64,000 nt of DNA from Nymphaea colorata (taxonomy: Eukaryota; Streptophyta; Magnoliopsida; Nymphaeales; Nymphaeaceae). Position numbers and translations under genes: made by a program. The stretch covers positions 12,229,289 to 12,293,288 of the forward strand of contig NC_045146.1 in the NCBI RefSeq assembly GCF_008831285.2, given 5' to 3'. The notes under the pieces are model-generated. The model was not told where the DNA came from. It saw only the letters and a program-made list of their open reading frames with translations, and made no database searches. This document shows, piece after piece, positions 9,591 through 18,945 of the stretch. The number at the start of each line of letters is the position of its first letter. The first letter of the stretch is position 1.

Positions 9591-10275
9591 TATCACGACA
9601 CAATGAAATTTAACCATTTTTCGATTTAAAACTTTGACATGGAAGGTTTTTGTATGGTAAATTTAACTGTGTTTGGTGCATAAAATACAAATTAAAAGAG
9701 ACTTTTTCCCTAACCATTAAAAGTGTAGTTTTATTGGTTTAAATACATTTTGGATTCATATAACCATTGCTAAACTACTAACAAATTGGAAAAGGACATG
9801 CTCTACATTTACTAGAGACTAAGCTCGAAGAGTATGGACATGTTCCGAGAATGTTTTTGAAGAGTAAAAAGTCCATAGTTTGATAGACAAGAAAATTTTT
9901 TCATGAAAAAATTTGAAACCCAAACATCCTGGTTATTGATTCATGTTCTGATGTAAATTAGGCAGAGCAGTAAGGAAGAGTTTGTAATCGGAAATTGCAT
10001 GACACTAAAATGAGTCCCGATTCATCCTAGTTTAAAACCCACGGGCTGATCAAATCAGAATGCCATTCATAAGCATCAATGACAATGGAGACCTGCATTG
10101 GAGAAGAAAACATTCCCATGTTGCATACCGAAGCTGATGCACCAACCAAAACAGAAAAATTTAATGCCTCCATAAGCGGAATGAGCTACAAGAAAGAAAT
10201 CACGCTCCTCCGAACATGATGTCAAATTTAATAATGCCTCCAAAAGAGGAATGAGCTACAAGAAAAAAAGTCACG
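9591..10275. other. Intergenic, nothing recognised
   Basis: AT-rich. A short direct duplication of tttaat.atgcctccataag.ggaatgagctacaagaa occurs at about 10160-10195 and 10226-10264. Confidence 0.4.
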
Positions 10276-10530
10276 CTCCTCCTAAAATCACGCACCAGGC
10301 GGTGGTGAACTCCAAATCACGCTCAACCGTGAAGACTGAGGAGGGTCCGGCAAAGGGGGAATCGAGGGAGGTCGTTCGGCAGGATGGTCCCGCAACGAGG
10401 GAGCAGTGAAGGCGACCGCAGGAGGCAGCACCGACGAGTGGCGACGAATGGGTCGGCAGACAAGAGGCGAGAAAGTCGGCAGCACCTGTGAGGGAGAGGA
10501 GCGCGATGGAAGAAGCCCTAACTGGCTAAA
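10276..10530 (-). other. GC-rich stretch with open frame, unidentified
   Basis: On the minus strand it starts with a leader-like TTAGGGCTTCTTCCATCGCG, followed by a 65-codon Pro/Ser-rich frame (10288-10485) with no known domain. Like 9330-9590 it looks like a 5' leader fragment or a retroelement piece. I do not claim a gene. Confidence 0.25.
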
Positions 10531-10833
10531 AAATTATCTATAAAAAAAGGGGGGTTGGACTTTTTTTCCAGGCAAATTTATCCAGGAAACGAGTTTTGAG
10601 TGGAATAATTTTTGCCACGTTTGATGGCGCCCATTGAAACCTGTTGAAACAGTACAAGAAAAAAAAAAAAACCTTCATAAACAGTGTTTTTCCGGACCAT
10701 GGCCTAAAGGAAAATTTCTTAGTCGGGGAGACAAAATGATCTTTTTTTGATGATAGAGCTGCCCAATCTCATGCGATCGACGGCTCTCACTAGCAGTCAA
10801 TTAGACGTAAATGAACCGGAGTCTTCCTTCACA

Positions 10834-10890
<57 letters not shown>

Positions 10891-11340
10891 CTGTTCACTT
10901 TCCTGCCTCCTCTTTGAGTTCACTTTCCTGCCTCCTCTTTGATTTTATTCTTGTTCTAAGCTTTATCCTCGTTGAGTACCTCTGCGACACGAAAAATAAA
11001 ACGACGGACTTTGAAAATGTCTTATGCTACTTTTTAATATATTATTCCCGGAATTTTTTAAGAAAAAAAAATTACATATTGGCGCTCAAGTTTTGAGCCA
11101 ACAACAAATTGGCCCTCGAGTTTTTGAAGACCAACAAAGAAGCCCCTAAATTTTCATTTTTAATTTTAGAGAACGGCTTCTGCTTACACTATGGATGGAA
11201 AGTGATTTTTTTTTATTGAATGGCAAATTTAGCCCAGAATTTTTGTTGATCACCACGTCTGTTCCTCCTTGTAGAGCGGGACTGTTCCCCGTCAGCAGAT
11301 TTTCTTGTGGCTATGTCCTAGCGAAAGTTTGAAGGTTCAT
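10531..11340. other. Intergenic with long (AT)n tract
   Basis: The (AT)n microsatellite is at 10837-10889 and is followed by an 18-19-bp direct repeat (ttcactttcctgcctcctct at 10892 and 10919). No gene was seen. Confidence 0.6.
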
Positions 11341-11560
11341 TTCCTTCTTGAGCAGACTGCACTTATTTTCTTTAAGATGGCAGAATTCAGGATTTGCTTC
11401 TAGACCAAGGGATTACCGTAGGATGAGTGGTTCTGCATTGTCCAAGCTCTCAGGGCAGAAGGGCGTGGGCTTTCCGAATATGGTGGTGGCATTTCCAGGT
11501 CGTGGTAGAAGCGGCTTTGTTTATGATGAAGATGCCGTGCGTAGTCGCGGCAGAAAGTTC
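11340..11560 (+). other. Coding-like fragment, unidentified
   Basis: A plus-strand frame from 11348 includes residues PRDYRRMSGSALSKLSGQKG and a Gly/Arg-rich stretch (FPGRGRSGF). Composition is coding-like between two AT-rich flanks. No start context, partner exon or paralogue was found. It may be an exon of an unrecognised gene or a gene fragment. Confidence 0.25.
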
Positions 11561-11760
11561 AAAAGATCATCTTGTGCTCTTCTTTCTTTTGACATGATAA
11601 TTGTAAACAACCTTTTCTTTTAGGAATTACGCATATTCTTTTTTTCCCCTAATTGTCAATATATAAGCATGGTCCATAATTGCAGAAGACAAATTTGGGT
11701 GCTTAATCAAAACTTGAGATTGAGTAGAAAAGTCTATGGACTTTCACAAAATCAAGAAAG

Positions 11761-11794
<34 letters not shown>

Positions 11795-12219
11795 GCTTAA
11801 ATATGTACTGGCTTATGAATGTGCATACAGAAAGGAAGTTATCTTAGAAAACCCCGTATCCTAAATACAAACTTCTCCTAATAAGAAAATTTATAAAGTA
11901 TATTGCATTTAAGGGGGCTGCCTGGGTCTGCAGCTTATGATAAGCAAAGTTCATTCAGGCGCTATAACCAAATTCAGAAGTTGAACATCTCAAGTTGAGA
12001 AGCAGGAAATTCAGGTTCACAAAAAACAGTGCTAGCAGAAGGTGTGGACAATCAAACGAAAAGGAAAATTACGCACAAACTAGTTGTGGTTATTTGTAGT
12101 GGCGACGATGGGCTTCATTAATTAATATGAGAATAGTAGCACTACCGATCACATGGAAACTTACTCAAAACGAAAACGCAGACGTCGGGTTCCTTCGTGA
12201 TACTGCCGAAGCTACAGGT
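11561..12219. other. 3' flank of the DC1 gene at 12220-15010, with (TA)n tract
   Basis: The (TA)n run is at 11762-11792. The part next to the stop codon (about 12040-12219) resembles the 3' flanks of the other DC1 genes (cacaaac.agttgtggt ... ggcgacgatgggctt), also at 32250-32400, 39610-39670 and 49930-50040. It is probably 3' UTR. Confidence 0.5.
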
Positions 12220-15010
12220 TCAAGGGAAGCAAGAGGAAGAAGATGGCTCGCCCATGGCCATCGTTTCCATATGTGACAGAAGCAACATGTTAGCCTCCTC
12301 CTGTAGGGCAATATCATCAGTACCATCACAAGCAGAGAGGTCGTAGAAAGTATCCATGTCGACATTGACGTCGTCGGGGCCAACGGGATCGTCACCGTCA
12401 ACATCTAAATTGTCGTCGACTTCTTCATCAACATCATCACCATCACCATCACCATCACCATCACAATCCAAATCAAAGGCCGCCGTCACACCCAAAACAA
12501 TGGTGCCAATCAATACCTTGCCAATGATGCCTTTTGTGACGGTTTTCGTGGCGTGTTTGATGACCTTCTTTGCCTGCGGTTTGTTGAGGAAATCATTTGC
12601 GGGAAATGTTGGGTCGACTATCTAACGGCACACTACTCCTCTATGTTCAATGCAGGATTTCACACACAAAAAAAAAAAGAAAAGAAAACAAAACAAAAAA
12701 AAGAAGAAGAAGACAGTAGAGCTCCATATGATGGCAAAGTATAACGCAGAAAATCATTCCCCCATTTTGTCCTGCTGGAGGGAAGCTTGTTTTAGACCTC
12801 CAAACACACAATACAGACTTTACTTACTTTTGGTAGCATCTCCCATCCCACTCGCTCATTTCAATTACTTTGGCTTCTTCTAGTAATTCATCACTACTTC
12901 ACTACGGAATTGGCGAAAGTATTCTAAAAAGGTGCTTGATAACAAAACTATTGTCTTTGAGATGCATGTTTCTAAACTACTATATATAAGTTTGTTTTAA
13001 GAAACATAATTCTATAATGACTATATGGTTTAAGTGATCGAAATTTGGAGCAGGTTCAAAGAGGGTTTCATTGATGGTGAGCGATGAGGGTTTCCTCCCC
13101 AGTCGGGAGGCTGCCTCCACGGACATGGATATTTGTGTAGATGAAGATGGGGATTCCAGGATGAGGGTTGCAATGGCCAATAAAATGACGGGGCTGGTGA
13201 GTGGTTTGGAGGATCCAAGTCGCCATCAAAAGGAGACCACGAACGCCCAACCTTCAAGAGTTGGGCTTCGGTGGTAGACAGCGGGGAGAGTTCCGACCCT
13301 ACATTCAGTTCCAAAATGCTCCTTTAACGCCCTTTCATACATTCCAATTAAATCTGGGTAACGGGCTTGGTATTATTTTTTTATTAAATTTCTTTAATAA
13401 TAATATATATTATTAATAAAAATGTATTTTATATTTAAATTTTTTATTTTATATTAAAAAATATTTTTTATTTTAATCGGACTGAGCTCAGATTTCAAGC
13501 GCCTGGCCGACCTGGGCCCTACTCTAATCGGACCGGGCAGGCTGGGCTGGCCGGATGCTCAGCCCAGGTCTAATTCTAATATGTATACGATTAACTAATG
13601 GATTGAATATATGTATATATATATTGACGGTGTCAAGGTAGGATCTTGTTGAAAAGAAAAGCCTGCTAAGAGAGAGAGAGAGTTACCTTTGCTCTTCTGT
13701 AACCTTTTTTTCTTTCTGAGGAGACCCGTTGCTTAGTTATGCAATCTGCAATGAAACCAAGTAGTAAATGGATGGATTAAATTCAAAATTGAATTTGTCG
13801 AAAGTGAACAAGGAATTATAGAATTTGTATCGACGGACGGACCAAAAGAATTTGTATCGACACATAAAAATTAGTTAAAGCACTGCTGTTGGTGGGCTTA
13901 ATTCAAGAATTTGTATCGACAAAGTTCGATCGGCACCCGCAGCGTTAAGCATATGAAACATGTCAACCATACAGTCTACAGTTAATTTACGGAAATATTT
14001 GATGATCACAAGACCGCAAGCTTTTTTTCGTAAAACCAGCTGATGACCTTTCTCTTTTGAAAAAGGCACTGTCTTTAACTTTGTTCCTTTCTATAATACA
14101 GAAGGCCTCGTTACTTTTAACCACATGCCTATCAAATTATCCCATTTTGTGGGCCAGTTACCAAACCGCTCTTTAGAAATCTTATGTTTTACTTTATTCG
14201 ATTTCAACAACGACGATAATTCCTGTGATCGTTCCTACAAAATAAGAAGAGTCAGGGGGATGGGTTAGTTAGTTCCAAGCGCCATTGACGACAACCTAAT
14301 AAAGGACGTAGGGTGTTAAATTACATGATATCTTGAAATTTTTCTTAAGAAATCTTTGAAGAATATAGGCGTATCAAAATTTTGTATTCAAGAATACATA
14401 AGGTGCATTGCGGGTGGCCTACCTTGTATATAGTCAGAAATAAATACTCTAAAAAGATCAAAAAAGAAAAAGGAGGCATATAATAGCTTCCAAATCCATA
14501 CTTACATGGGTGTAGATCAAAGACGCAGGTTTTGGCGCTGCAGCTGTAGCAGGCTCGGTGTATCTGAAGGCCGCAAGCGTCGCAGTGGGTGCTTCTCTTG
14601 AAACCTGGGCGGTACGATAGCCGCAGCAGGTGCTGGTGCCCGGGGATGCGGGCCGTCTGATGCAACTGCAAGCACAAGGGATGGGCGATGAACTTGCAAC
14701 TCTGGCAGCGGTACCTGAATCCGATGACGGTCTTCCCGCATATGTCGCAGGAGGCGTCAGTGCTGGCAGCCGGTGCATCAGAAAGGCAGAGCGGGTGCTT
14801 TGGGTGCGGATCCTGCCCCTCAAGCGACGGCGACAGGATGGCGCAGGGGCGGTGGATGAAGTAGCCGCAGCGGCAGCAACCGTAGAAGGGTTTCCCCGAT
14901 CCGAAGGGGATGCAGCACGCACGGCAACTCGACGCCATCCCGTTGGTCTCCGACATTCCCATCAGTCGCAGAGGGCAGTCGTGGAACCGATGCTGAAGCG
15001 GGGAAGCCAT
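12220..15010 (-). CDS. DC1 (C1-like zinc) protein with long Asp-rich tail, three exons
   Basis: Exon 1 is 14506-15010 (505 nt), exon 2 13687-13745 (59 nt) and exon 3 12220-12573 (354 nt), giving 305 residues. Phases match (1 then 0), with donors GTAAGTATG and GTAACTCTC and acceptors CATTGCAG and CCGCAG. Three C1-like units are seen: C29/C32/C45/C48/H53/C56, then CDIC ... YRCQSCKFIAHPLC, then CDAC ... CYSCS..C and LHP, completed across intron 1 by Y-C. The first His pair reads HDCPL where paralogues have HxHPL, so one ligand may be lost. Exon 2 gives a basic linker (KKGYRRAK at its end). Exon 3 has an amphipathic helix (KKVIKHATKTVTKGIIGK), then D-rich sequence encoded partly by a GATGGT hexanucleotide repeat, then VDMDTFYDLS. 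The start was chosen at MASPLQH by alignment and a GCCATGGC context; an in-frame Met lies 22 codons upstream. DC1 proteins are presumed zinc-binding signalling proteins; the partner is unknown. Confidence 0.88.
12425..12475. repeat. GATGGT hexanucleotide repeat inside coding exon 3
   Basis: On the plus strand this reads repeated catcaccatcaccatcaccatcac. On the coding strand it is about five GATGGT units that encode an Asp-Gly repeat in the acidic tail. Changes in copy number would keep the frame. Confidence 0.85.
13370..13590. repeat. AT-rich tract followed by GC-rich 'gggctggcc' tail, inside intron 2
   Basis: About 100 bp of nearly pure A/T is followed by GC-rich sequence with gggcaggctgggctggccgg. 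A similar AT-then-GC arrangement is at 42980-43190, and isolated GC-rich tails of this kind are at 6800-6860, 38500-38560 and 39060-39170. It looks like a dispersed non-autonomous element. Confidence 0.4.
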
Positions 15011-15119
15011 GGCTCGCGATTGTCTCCTAGCAACGTCTCGCTCTGCCTTTTTAACTTCGAAGCTCTTCGAAAGCATGAAGCTGGACTACAAGTCAACGTT
15101 GGATTTCGGAAAACCACAA

Positions 15120-15430
15120 GGACGAACTTTTTTTTTTTTTTTTTTTTTTTTGTTTCTCGGAAACATTAAATGGAGCAGTGAAAAAACCAGGCTAATGTGA
15201 AGTGAAAAATGAAGTGTAACTGGCTTTCATCACTAGCAAAAATTTGTTTAGAAGCGCGTGTTATGCATTATTCTAGAACATATATTTGCTATCTTTTAAT
15301 AAAATAAATGAAATTCACTGTGAATAGATGCACATTTATGATGCATTAACGACTCCATTCAATAATCTGTCGGCCAAGCAAATCTATTTTTTTTATATAT
15401 GTGTGTGTGTGTGTTCAGGACTCGCTGCTC
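15120..15430. other. Upstream flank of DC1 gene, with poly(T) tract
   Basis: A run of about 22 T lies at 15129-15150. The leader region at 15050-15080 (ttcgaagctcttcgaaagc) is shared with the gene at 29.1 kb (29142-29162). There is no gene in the remainder. Confidence 0.5.
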
Positions 15431-16870
15431 ACCCGATAGTGAGAATGAAAAGGAAAGAACATGTGGGGACTGCTGCTCTGGCTATCGGGAGAGCCATTGT
15501 TCTTCATAACTTGTGGCTCTTATTCCACGACTTGGCCATCCGATTGTCACTGGCATTGTAAGTGGGGGCGTCCAACCGATTGGACTTGTTATCCTAAAGT
15601 AATTTCTACCTCTTGTTTCCCAAAGTTTTCTTTTTCATTTATTTAATTCAGAATTAATTGTTGAAAACATAAAAGACGCAAAATAAACTGATTGTTTTCG
15701 TCAAGGCACGTGGTTTTTTTTTTTTTGTTTTTCTCACCAATATGGAAGCCGAATCAATAGCACAAATCCCTTATAATTCCTAAGGGAATTTTACAACCGT
15801 TTCCTAGCAATAATCTTAATAAATGGAGTTGTCACATTGATAACTCTTAAAATCCTTTCCTTCATTTGGCTTGTTTGCTGATATATGTTCTCTCAAAATG
15901 CTCATCCCATGATTGATGCCATCACCATCCTACACTTATACGGAAGTTTTAGAGTTATATATGGAGTCTCAACATCTATAAGACAGCCAAATAAAATGGT
16001 GTCGGCCGATATTTTCCATTGTTCCTCTACCTATGGGAAGATCCAGTGTTCATCGTAACCTGTGGCCCTTAGTCCACGACTTGGTCATCCGATTGTGATT
16101 GGCATTGTAAGTGGGGACGGTTCAGTTAAGGCTCCCAACTGGACTCAATCTCCAGTTGTTGCACGAAAGGACAAAGATTGAAAAAAGAAAAGAAAAGAAA
16201 AGAAAAAGATGGGCCTTCTTAAAGGAGAAAACGGAAACCTACCTCAAGAATTCACCCTGACCGACTCAAACGTCCGAAGCGTGTGGTCCAACCGGACGAC
16301 GACACAGTTGAGAGGAAAGAGACGAGGACAGGGAGAGAGTACTTCCAGTTCCTCCTCCTCAGCAAGAGCAGAAATCTTACGCGTCCAAGTTCAACGAATG
16401 TACTACTACTTATCCTAAAGTTATTTCTACCTCTTGTTTCCTAAAGTTTCTTTTGGTTTTCTTTTATTTATTTCAAAACTAATTGTTGAAAAGAATAAAA
16501 GAAGCAAAACAAAATGACAATCTTCAGCAGGGCCCGTTGTTCTTTTTCTCACCAATATGAAGCCTCCATCGGCCTTCAAATCAATATTTGTAAGGGAATT
16601 TTACAACCGTTTCGAAGGAATAATCCTAAATAAAAGGAGTTGTTACATTGCTAAGTATTTGTCACATTGGTAACTCTTCTCTCCTGCCATAAAGATTTCC
16701 TTTTCGGTTTATAAGGGGAATATCATCTCCTCAAATATTTCCTTCATTTGGCTTAACTGCTGATATTTCTTTCAAAATTCATATCCCATAATTGATGCCA
16801 TCTCCATCCTCGTTATCAAAGTCATAATCTTATGTCATCCTCTAGATCCTACAACTACATTCACGACTTA
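15430..16870. repeat. Dispersed repeat, two tandem copies
   Basis: Copy 1 starts near 15440 and copy 2 near 16030. Both contain a stretch like gttcttc.taac.tgtggc, then tccacgacttgg.catccgattgt, and later tatcctaaagt.atttctacctcttgtttcc. A third, shorter copy is at 21650-21990. The open frames inside (15461-15646, 16209-16418) are not conserved between copies, so no gene is called. A GA-rich AAAAG pentamer run is at 16182-16206. Confidence 0.65.
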
Positions 16871-17680
16871 CCACATCTGGAATGGACATGAGTTTATATA
16901 TATACCATCTATAAGTGACTGTGAACAAGTGACTCTTCAGCCAATTTATGTAGCTCTGATGGCAACTGATCAATTGAACAGTTTTTATTGAAGAATTTTT
17001 TTATTAGTTTTAGTTTTTTACCTCAATTGCAGGCATCGGAGAGATTCTTAAGATTACTATCATGCACAAGCATTTTATCGCAATGAATCCATAAGCCTTC
17101 AACCGCCAGTACTTGCCATGACAAAAACAAAGAATTTGCTCTAAATAAGGCTGCGTCAGCTTAGCTATGTCCAGGTCTAATGACTGAGGACATCAGAGCT
17201 CAATGAGCATATGATGAATCCGATATCAGTTCTCCGGGGATCATGTGCTTGCTTAAACGGTGGTTCCCACTGGTGCCGAGTTTCTTTCCATTATTGGATC
17301 AGAGATCATTGGCTAACAAATACCCCTTAAAAGTGTTCAGATGGGGATTACTGCATGGATTATCCACAAGCAAGTATTGCTTTGATAAAAAAGAAGGAAA
17401 ACAAACAGTAGCGTTACTTTCCTTTTTCGGAGACATCAAATGAACCAGTTCATGCTTATGGATCCAAAAACAACAGAAGAAATTTAATGGACGAATTACG
17501 TGTAATTGGCTTTGATTATCATCAATAAATGATATAGGAACACAAATTTATGCATTGTTTATTCAAACTATAATATTTCTAGTTAATTGTTGATTTCACA
17601 AGTAACCAACTTTTGAAAAATCGATTTTCGAAACAGAAAAAGGTGCTCCTGAGGTGACAACAAATAGAACACTTAATTTA
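16871..17680. other. Intergenic; exon-like fragment shared with 22.8 kb
   Basis: Positions 16935-17070 match 22840-22960, including a pyrimidine-rich tract and an acceptor-like cag followed by gagagattcttaagattactatcatgca. The shared piece could be an exon boundary of a lost plus-strand gene. No product is recognised. Confidence 0.3.
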
Positions 17681-17903
17681 TTTTTGTCGTTCAAATTCTG
17701 ATACACGATAATTCCTGCAGACATATGGGCAATGAGACGGAACAAAGGAAGAAAAATTATGCACAAACAAATATATATGATGTAAGATGTAATTATTAGA
17801 GGAGTTTGACTTATTATAAGAAATTATTCAAGACTCACCCTAGCTTCCTTAACGAGACTGACACTATTGGAGTCGTCAAAGGCACTTAGGACGACGAAGA
17901 CCT
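17681..17903 (-). other. Decayed 3' flank of a DC1 gene
   Basis: It matches the 3' flanks of the genes ending at 26977 and 32426 (26760-26830, 32180-32250), for example gataattcctgcagacatat with gataacaccagcagacatat. It adjoins the orphan exon 3 at 17904. Confidence 0.5.
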
Positions 17904-18047
17904 TCACCGGCGGCCACCCGTAAAAAGCAAGGAGACAGCCCCCGCGTGCAATGGATCGTCAGCGCCAGGCAGGTCGCCGGAGCCATTCATCTCGACGGTG
18001 ATCAAGTAGTCGTCGTCGCCGTTGCTGTCGTCATCACCGTTGTATGG
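17904..18047 (-). pseudogene. Orphan 3' part of a DC1 last exon (acidic tail)
   Basis: The minus-strand frame reads PYNGDDDSNGDDDYLITVE, then GSGDLPGADDPLHAGAVSLLFTGG and a stop. This aligns with the tail of the gene at 26977 (DDLPGLDGVDDPLQAEAVSLLLTHMEGM). The N-terminal half of the exon is missing and an A16 tract (plus strand, 18049-18064) abuts it. The nearest upstream DC1 unit (20.7 kb) already has its own exon 3 at 19.2 kb, so this is a left-over of another copy. Confidence 0.7.
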
Positions 18048-18064
18048 CAAAAAAAAAAAAAAAA

Positions 18065-18836
18065 ACCATATAATTACTGACTTAGTTATTAGTACTAGAA
18101 TTAGAGGTTGGCCGTTGTATTCGTCAATTTAACCAGCCCCTAAAAGATAACTTGGTGTGCCCAAAAGAAAAATACAAAGCTTCTGCAAATGATTAGCATC
18201 GGGGCCTGCTTATCGTCGTCTTAGGCAGAAGGAAACCCTTCTTCATGTAAGGAAAAATTTAGCTACATTATTCTCTTGAACAGTTTTGACCATATAACGC
18301 CTGGCCAGACATTGGATTAATCCTCATGAGCCTTCATTTCACCATGCTTTCAATTGCGTATGCTATTTTGTTCATATCACGAAAAGTGCTTCAGAAAATA
18401 ACCAAAATGGACAAAGTAAAAAGCCACACCACCTTTAGAATTTTATACATAACAATTTTCTTCGAAAGCATGATCATAAAATTTTATATGGAATAACAAC
18501 CAACTTGATCGCCAATCGGTGTGAAATTCACTCATGTGACGACTTTACCCATTTTTATACCCAAGAGAACACCGGTAGAAAGTAAGGACAATGAGACGAA
18601 ATTGTTGAAAAAAAACAATTTTTTTATGGACCTAGTTTGTGGCTTTCATGCAATTTGCCTCCAGGAGGCACCCCTTGAGATTGCGAAAAAAAACGTATAC
18701 GTTATAATTTTCAAACAATTTAATTGGCCCCCATACAAATTTTTAAAAAATATAGTTAAAACCGGTAAATTGTTAATATGAATACTGATATACGTATGGG
18801 TACAAATACGATGAAGTGGGAGTGGGTATGGTAATA
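18065..18836. other. Intergenic, nothing recognised
   Basis: AT-rich, with no supportable gene. Confidence 0.4.
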
Positions 18837-18884
18837 TTAAAAATAAAAAATGTGCGCATAGGGATGCAGGAACACACACACACA

Positions 18885-18945
<61 letters not shown>

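Noticed and set aside
14345-15076. Reading the DC1 genes as single-exon proteins ending in LHPCKYGF... or similar
   Set aside because: The continuation after LHP is intron sequence starting GTAAGTATG. It differs between copies and ends at random stops, whereas splicing gives conserved phases, a Cys and a conserved tail.
14630-15169. Long plus-strand open frames opposite DC1 exon 1 (also 28651-29115, 46738-47199, 52302-52721, 41608-41889, 1304-1639)
   Set aside because: They are antisense shadows. Cys codons and other codons rich in G/C give few stops on the opposite strand. The peptides are Ala/Val/Arg-rich without domains, and the conserved pattern is explained by the minus-strand zinc motifs and splice sites.
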